A stretch of DNA of 64,000 nucleotides from Acetohalobium arabaticum DSM 5501 (lineage in GTDB: Bacteria; Bacillota; Halanaerobiia; Halobacteroidales; Acetohalobiaceae): assembly GCF_000144695.1 (NCBI RefSeq), contig NC_014378.1:1822043-1886042 (forward strand), read 5' to 3'. This document shows positions 60,261-64,000 of this stretch, one piece after another; the stretch's first letter is position 1, and every line of letters starts with the position of its first letter. The position numbers and the translations under genes were made by a program. The notes beneath the pieces were generated by a model. That model did no database searches, was not told where the DNA came from, and worked only from the letters and a program-made list of their open reading frames with translations.

Positions 60261-61535
60261 TTATTTAACTATAACTGAAACACCATCAGGTACTACAGTA
60301 ATTTCAGGATTATCATTATTAACTATTTCCTTAGCCATTGTTACTGCTTCGTCTATATCAGAAGCCCACTTCATATGCATATCTTCTACCATTTCCCGCG
60401 GGGCATCAGTAACCATAATTACTTCAAACTGTAAAAGAATCCGGGCTAGAACCTGTGACTCCCATTGGTCGGGAACTGTTTCATTTCTACCTCTAACTTC
60501 AATTTCTTCCATAACCTCAGGTACAGTTTCAGCTTCAGCAAAAGTACGGTAAAAGCCCTCTCCACCATGTCCATCTGAACATTCCGAAGCTATTATAATA
60601 ACTCCGTTTTCATTACAGGTGGCCTCAGCCGCCGTCATACTCTTAACCGACTGATAAATATTCTGATCCAATGGATAACCGCCATTAGTAGTTACTACTA
60701 TATCAGCCGGTTTAGATTCGGCTCCGGCCAGCTTCGTAACAAAATCACATCCCTCTAAATGTGCTTCTTGATAATGACCAGCGAAAGCATTAATTACTTT
60801 CTTTTCTTCATTAATAGCTACGTTGAGAATAAAGTCCAAACCTGCTTCTTCAGCTGCATAAAGCATATCTTCATGCATAGGATTACCGTCTAAAATACCG
60901 GTCCTTGCGTGATCATGGCCTACAAACTCTGCACAATGATTGGCTAACACAGTCTTCTTGCTGGCAATTCCAGGTAGAATACTCTTTCGCCCACCAGAAA
61001 ATCCGGCAAAGAAATGAGGCTCAATAAATCCTTCTGCTATTAACAAATCAGCTTCAACAGCCAACTGATTTAAAATCAAGTCTCCTCCGGAAGGTAGAGT
61101 GCCAATTTCCACTAAACTATCTTCATCACGGCAGTCATGATTAATAATTCTCTCATTGTCAACAATTTCATCTCCGTACTTATCCCTAAGTTCTTCTTCT
61201 GTTGAAGCACGGTGGAACCCAGTAGCAACTAAAATTGTAATCTCCGCTTCTGGATTTCCAGCCCTAATCTTATCTAATAAAATAGGCATCGTTACATGGC
61301 TGGGCACAGGACGAGTATGATCACTGGAAATAATTACAATTTCTTCTTTATCCTGGGCTAACTCCTGTAAAGTAGGAGTTCCAATAGGCTCAGCTAGAGC
61401 CTCTTTTACTAATTCTTTCTCTGATTTTTCAACTGTATATTCATGGGTTTGAGAAGTTAAAACACCTTTAAGTTCATCTTCAGGAAGCTCCAAAGTCAAT
61501 TTTTCTTTTCCATAAGGTAATTTTACAGTAGTCAC
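60261..61535 (-). CDS. larA: Lactate racemase (LarA), nickel-pincer enzyme
   Basis: Interconverts L- and D-lactate using a nickel-pincer nucleotide cofactor bound to a lysine. In this 424-residue protein the key residues fall at the same numbers as in the Lactobacillus plantarum enzyme: His108 (ATGFHR), His174 (PHFFAG), Lys184 (GGRKS) and His200 (LANH). IISSDHTRPVPSH and the C-terminal TVPDGVSVIVK are also typical. GTG start with GGGAGG upstream. Some relatives act on other 2-hydroxy acids, but the match and the adjacent dehydrogenase favour lactate. Confidence 0.92.
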   Translation of the reverse strand: MTTVKLPYGKEKLTLELPEDELKGVLTSQTHEYTVEKSEKELVKEALAEPIGTPTLQELAQDKEEIVIISSDHTRPVPSHVTMPILLDKIRAGNPEAEITILVATGFHRASTEEELRDKYGDEIVDNERIINHDCRDEDSLVEIGTLPSGGDLILNQLAVEADLLIAEGFIEPHFFAGFSGGRKSILPGIASKKTVLANHCAEFVGHDHARTGILDGNPMHEDMLYAAEEAGLDFILNVAINEEKKVINAFAGHYQEAHLEGCDFVTKLAGAESKPADIVVTTNGGYPLDQNIYQSVKSMTAAEATCNENGVIIIASECSDGHGGEGFYRTFAEAETVPEVMEEIEVRGRNETVPDQWESQVLARILLQFEVIMVTDAPREMVEDMHMKWASDIDEAVTMAKEIVNNDNPEITVVPDGVSVIVK

Positions 61536-61556
61536 TTTTATCCCTCCCTTTTTTCT

Positions 61557-62819
61557 TTAATTATTTTCCTTGCCTTTCTGATAAGCCTCGTCTAACAGCT
61601 GAACTGTATGAACTACATCTTTATCCAAATCAGCTTTATTTAGACCATCAACAATCTGCATTAAGCAAGCTAAACAACCTGCAGCTACAGTATCCGCTCC
61701 TGTCTGTTTAATATCTTCTGTCTTATGACGATGAATATCCATAGACAAATCATAATGAGCAATATTAAACGTTCCAGCAGAGCCACAGCAGCGGTTAGGT
61801 TCTTCCATTTCTTCAAAGTAGAGACCAGGTATTGCTTCTAATATCTCTCTAGGCTGTTCAGTTACTCCCATCCCTCTGCTTAAATGACATGAATCATGAT
61901 AAGTTACCTTTTTCCTTACAGACCCTAGCTTTTCACGATCAATTCCAACAACATCCACTAAGTATTCAGAAATATCATAGACTTCAGCCTCAAATTCTGT
62001 CTTCTCTAACCACTCTGGATATTCCTCTCTTAAAGTACTACCTCCAGAACCACAGGCAGTCACAATCGCATCTACATCATAACTATTTATCGCTTCTATA
62101 TTATTCTTTGCTAATTCTTTAGCCGTATCTACATCCCCATAACTATTTATTGCTAATCCACAACACTGCTGCTCTTCAGGAATTACAACTTCAATATTAT
62201 TTTCTGTCAATACATTAACTACTGCTTCTCCAACCTTAGGTTCTATATAATTAATAGCACATCCAGTAAAGAAAGCTACCCTACCTTCAGGATTATCAAC
62301 CTCTATCACTTCAGGATATTTATCTCTAAAATGTTCAGTTGCTAAATTAGGTACCACTCTATCTTTATCCAGACCTAATCCCCCTAGTCTTATATTATTA
62401 CCAGACTGTGGTCCATCATTCTCTTTAAAAGCTAACCCCTGAAAGTTTGCTCCTAATTTCATAGCAATAGGATATAATGTCTTATTACCTACTATACTGA
62501 AAATTCCTTTTTTAAGGACCGATAATCCCTTTTCGTCAGCTAACTCCTCTCGAGCTTTAAGAACCAACTTATCAACTTCTACTCCACAGGGACAGTTATC
62601 TGCGCAGGCTTTACATAATAGGCATAATTCCATAAATTCTTTATATTTATCTGTCAATTCTAAGTCTTCATTTAAAACACTTTCCATTAAATTAACCTTA
62701 CCCCTGGCTACTGCAGCCTCATTATCCAATTCAGTAAAGATAGGACAAACCTCTCTACAGAGGCCGCATTTTACACAGTTGGCAAGCTCATCTTCAATTT
62801 CTTGTAATACTTTACTCAT
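61557..62819 (-). CDS. GlcF-type Fe-S subunit of lactate/glycolate dehydrogenase
   Basis: 420 residues. Two 4Fe-4S motifs at the N-terminus (CVKCGLCREVCP and CLLCKACADNCPCGVEV) and two CCG domains with CCGLAINSYGD and CCGSAGTF. Such proteins pass electrons from a GlcD-like flavoprotein. The ATG at 62819 has GGAG 9 bases upstream; a TTG five codons before is less likely. It overlaps the GlcD gene by 8 bp. Confidence 0.9.
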   Translation of the reverse strand: MSKVLQEIEDELANCVKCGLCREVCPIFTELDNEAAVARGKVNLMESVLNEDLELTDKYKEFMELCLLCKACADNCPCGVEVDKLVLKAREELADEKGLSVLKKGIFSIVGNKTLYPIAMKLGANFQGLAFKENDGPQSGNNIRLGGLGLDKDRVVPNLATEHFRDKYPEVIEVDNPEGRVAFFTGCAINYIEPKVGEAVVNVLTENNIEVVIPEEQQCCGLAINSYGDVDTAKELAKNNIEAINSYDVDAIVTACGSGGSTLREEYPEWLEKTEFEAEVYDISEYLVDVVGIDREKLGSVRKKVTYHDSCHLSRGMGVTEQPREILEAIPGLYFEEMEEPNRCCGSAGTFNIAHYDLSMDIHRHKTEDIKQTGADTVAAGCLACLMQIVDGLNKADLDKDVVHTVQLLDEAYQKGKENN

Positions 62820-64000
62820 TATCATCAGCTCCAATTAATTTATGTGGATTAAATAATCCTTTAGGATCTAGAGCATATTTTAGATCTCTTAAAGCCTGTA
62901 AACCATCCTCTCCTATCTCTTGAGTCATAAAGCCAACTTTGGCACTTCCGATACCATGTTCACCAGATAATGTGCCATCTAATTCTAACGCTAAATCAAA
63001 GATTTCTTCCACAGCTTTATGCACTCGTTCCATTTCTTCTTCGTCGCGTTCATCAGCTAGAATCGTAGGATGTAAGTTTCCATCTCCAGCATGGCCAAAA
63101 GTTCCAATCTTTAAGTCATATCTCTCTGCTATCTCTCTAATCCCCTTAATCATAGCCGGGATATTACTACGCGGAACTGTTGCATCCTCAAGAATAGTTG
63201 TCGGCTTTTCTCTTGCTAAAGCAGAAAAGGATGATTTTCTGGCTGCTTTGAGCTCATCCCTTTCTTCATCACTTTTTGCCAGTTCAACCTCACGTGCATT
63301 ATGCTCTTCACAAATTTTAATTACTTTCTTATAATCACGTTCTACTACCTCTTCAAGACCATCTACCTCAATTAATAAAACTGCTTCTGCATCAGTAGGC
63401 AGACCGATTTCAGCAAATGCTTCAACTGTCTTAATAGTTACCTGATCCATAATCTCTAAGGTAACAGGTATTACTTTATTACTAATGATACTAGATATTG
63501 TCTCAGCTGCATCATCCAGTTCATCAAATATAGCCAACATAGTCTTGCGGGTATCAGGTGCTGGAATTAATTCTAAAGTTGCTTTTGTTATAATACCTAA
63601 TGTCCCTTCCGAACCGGTATATAAATTTGGTAAGTCATAACCGGTTACATTCTTAACTGTTTTACCGCCTATTTCAATTATTTTACCATTGGGTAAGACT
63701 ATCTCTAGGCCCATTACATAATCCTTGGTAACACCATACTTTAAGCCCCGCAGTCCGCCAGCACACTCAGCAATATTACCACCGATTGTAGAAACTGACA
63801 TACTTCCTGGATCAGGCGGAAACAGTAACTCTTTCGCCTCAACTCTATTACATAATTCTTCAGTAATAACTCCTGCTTCTACTGTCGCTGTTAAGTTCTC
63901 TTCATCAATCTCCAAAATCTTATCCATTCTAGTTAATACAACTACTACACTATTTTCAATCGGAATAGTTCCCCCACATAGATTAGTTCCTGCTCCTCGA
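62812..64000 (-). CDS. GlcD-type FAD-linked lactate/glycolate dehydrogenase (N-terminus beyond window)
   Basis: About 395 codons are visible of some 460. The frame is open to the window edge, where RGAGTNLCGGTIPIENSVVVVLTRM forms the FAD-binding region of the VAO/GlcD family, so the Met at 63927 is not the start. Then come FPPDPGSMSVSTIGGNIAECAGGLRGLKYG, KTVKNVTGYDLPNLYTGSEGTLGIITKATLELIP and the C-terminal FGHAGDGNLHPTIL and LSGEHGIGSAK. With the GlcF-type subunit and LarA, D-lactate is the likely substrate. Confidence 0.92.
   Translation of the reverse strand, partial: RGAGTNLCGGTIPIENSVVVVLTRMDKILEIDEENLTATVEAGVITEELCNRVEAKELLFPPDPGSMSVSTIGGNIAECAGGLRGLKYGVTKDYVMGLEIVLPNGKIIEIGGKTVKNVTGYDLPNLYTGSEGTLGIITKATLELIPAPDTRKTMLAIFDELDDAAETISSIISNKVIPVTLEIMDQVTIKTVEAFAEIGLPTDAEAVLLIEVDGLEEVVERDYKKVIKICEEHNAREVELAKSDEERDELKAARKSSFSALAREKPTTILEDATVPRSNIPAMIKGIREIAERYDLKIGTFGHAGDGNLHPTILADERDEEEMERVHKAVEEIFDLALELDGTLSGEHGIGSAKVGFMTQEIGEDGLQALRDLKYALDPKGLFNPHKLIGADDNE

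Noticed and set aside
1-64000. CRISPR arrays, tRNA or rRNA genes, prophage
   Set aside because: No regularly spaced repeats, no cloverleaf or rRNA sequence and no phage or integrase genes were seen by eye; a tRNAscan or CRISPR search was not possible here.

Overview
The window is AT-rich, densely coded DNA, almost entirely on the minus strand. It carries a complete spoIIIA sporulation operon, a type IV pilus operon with an outer-membrane secretin (PilQ), an Asp23/AmaP envelope cluster, ferredoxin-type redox proteins and a lactate-use cluster. A secretin next to endospore genes points to a diderm, spore-forming anaerobic Firmicute. The gene order and protein style suggest the Halanaerobiales, probably Halobacteroidaceae (relatives of Acetohalobium or Orenia). 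This is inference; no rRNA gene is present to confirm it. I saw no tRNA, rRNA, CRISPR array or intact transposase.

Layout. 1-6.6 kb: recN (cut by the window edge), argR, nadK, tlyA, dxs, ispA, xseB (DNA repair, arginine control, NADP, isoprenoids). 6.8-10.4 kb: xseA, folD, a TsaD paralogue, nusB. 10.5-15.1 kb: DUF2273, AmaP and Asp23 proteins, then accC and an unusual OadA-AccB fusion. 15.2-20.6 kb: spoIIIAA-AH. 20.7-25.9 kb: efp, an M24 peptidase, aroQ, aroB, aroK, aroC. 26-40.6 kb: type IV pilus genes in two blocks, with an O-antigen-ligase-like protein and pilin genes between them; aroE follows. 41.6-42.6 kb: gene-free, with palindromic repeats and a structured RNA that looks like an orphan IS200/IS605 omega-RNA with its own promoter. 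42.6-46.9 kb: an EamA transporter, two stand-alone gate-domain proteins, a short FeoB and Fur. 46.9-52.1 kb: folK, folB, folP, an HD protein, and degenerate hydrogenase-protease and LarC homologues, then a thioredoxin-reductase-like flavoprotein. 52.3-54.1 kb (+): phenylacetate-CoA ligase and an ACT protein. 54.2-59.2 kb: a metal-cluster island (DUF134 regulator, DUF5320, Mrp, two ferredoxin-containing MinD ATPases, two DiNase proteins, a second Fur-family regulator). 59.3-64 kb: GntR regulator, larA, and a GlcF/GlcD-type lactate dehydrogenase cut by the window edge.

Most noteworthy points. (1) An exactly 147-bp element occurs three times, with 15-bp inverted ends that show two compensatory base-pair changes. 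(2) The orphan structured RNA has a consensus-like promoter and an IS605-type right-end hairpin. (3) The OadA-AccB fusion keeps an ideal internal ribosome binding site and start, so one gene may give both a fused and a free biotin carrier. (4) Three promoters in the metal-cluster island share the same operator-like -35/spacer sequence, which suggests a small local regulon. (5) pilC appears to lack an ATG, GTG or TTG start for its conserved N-terminus.
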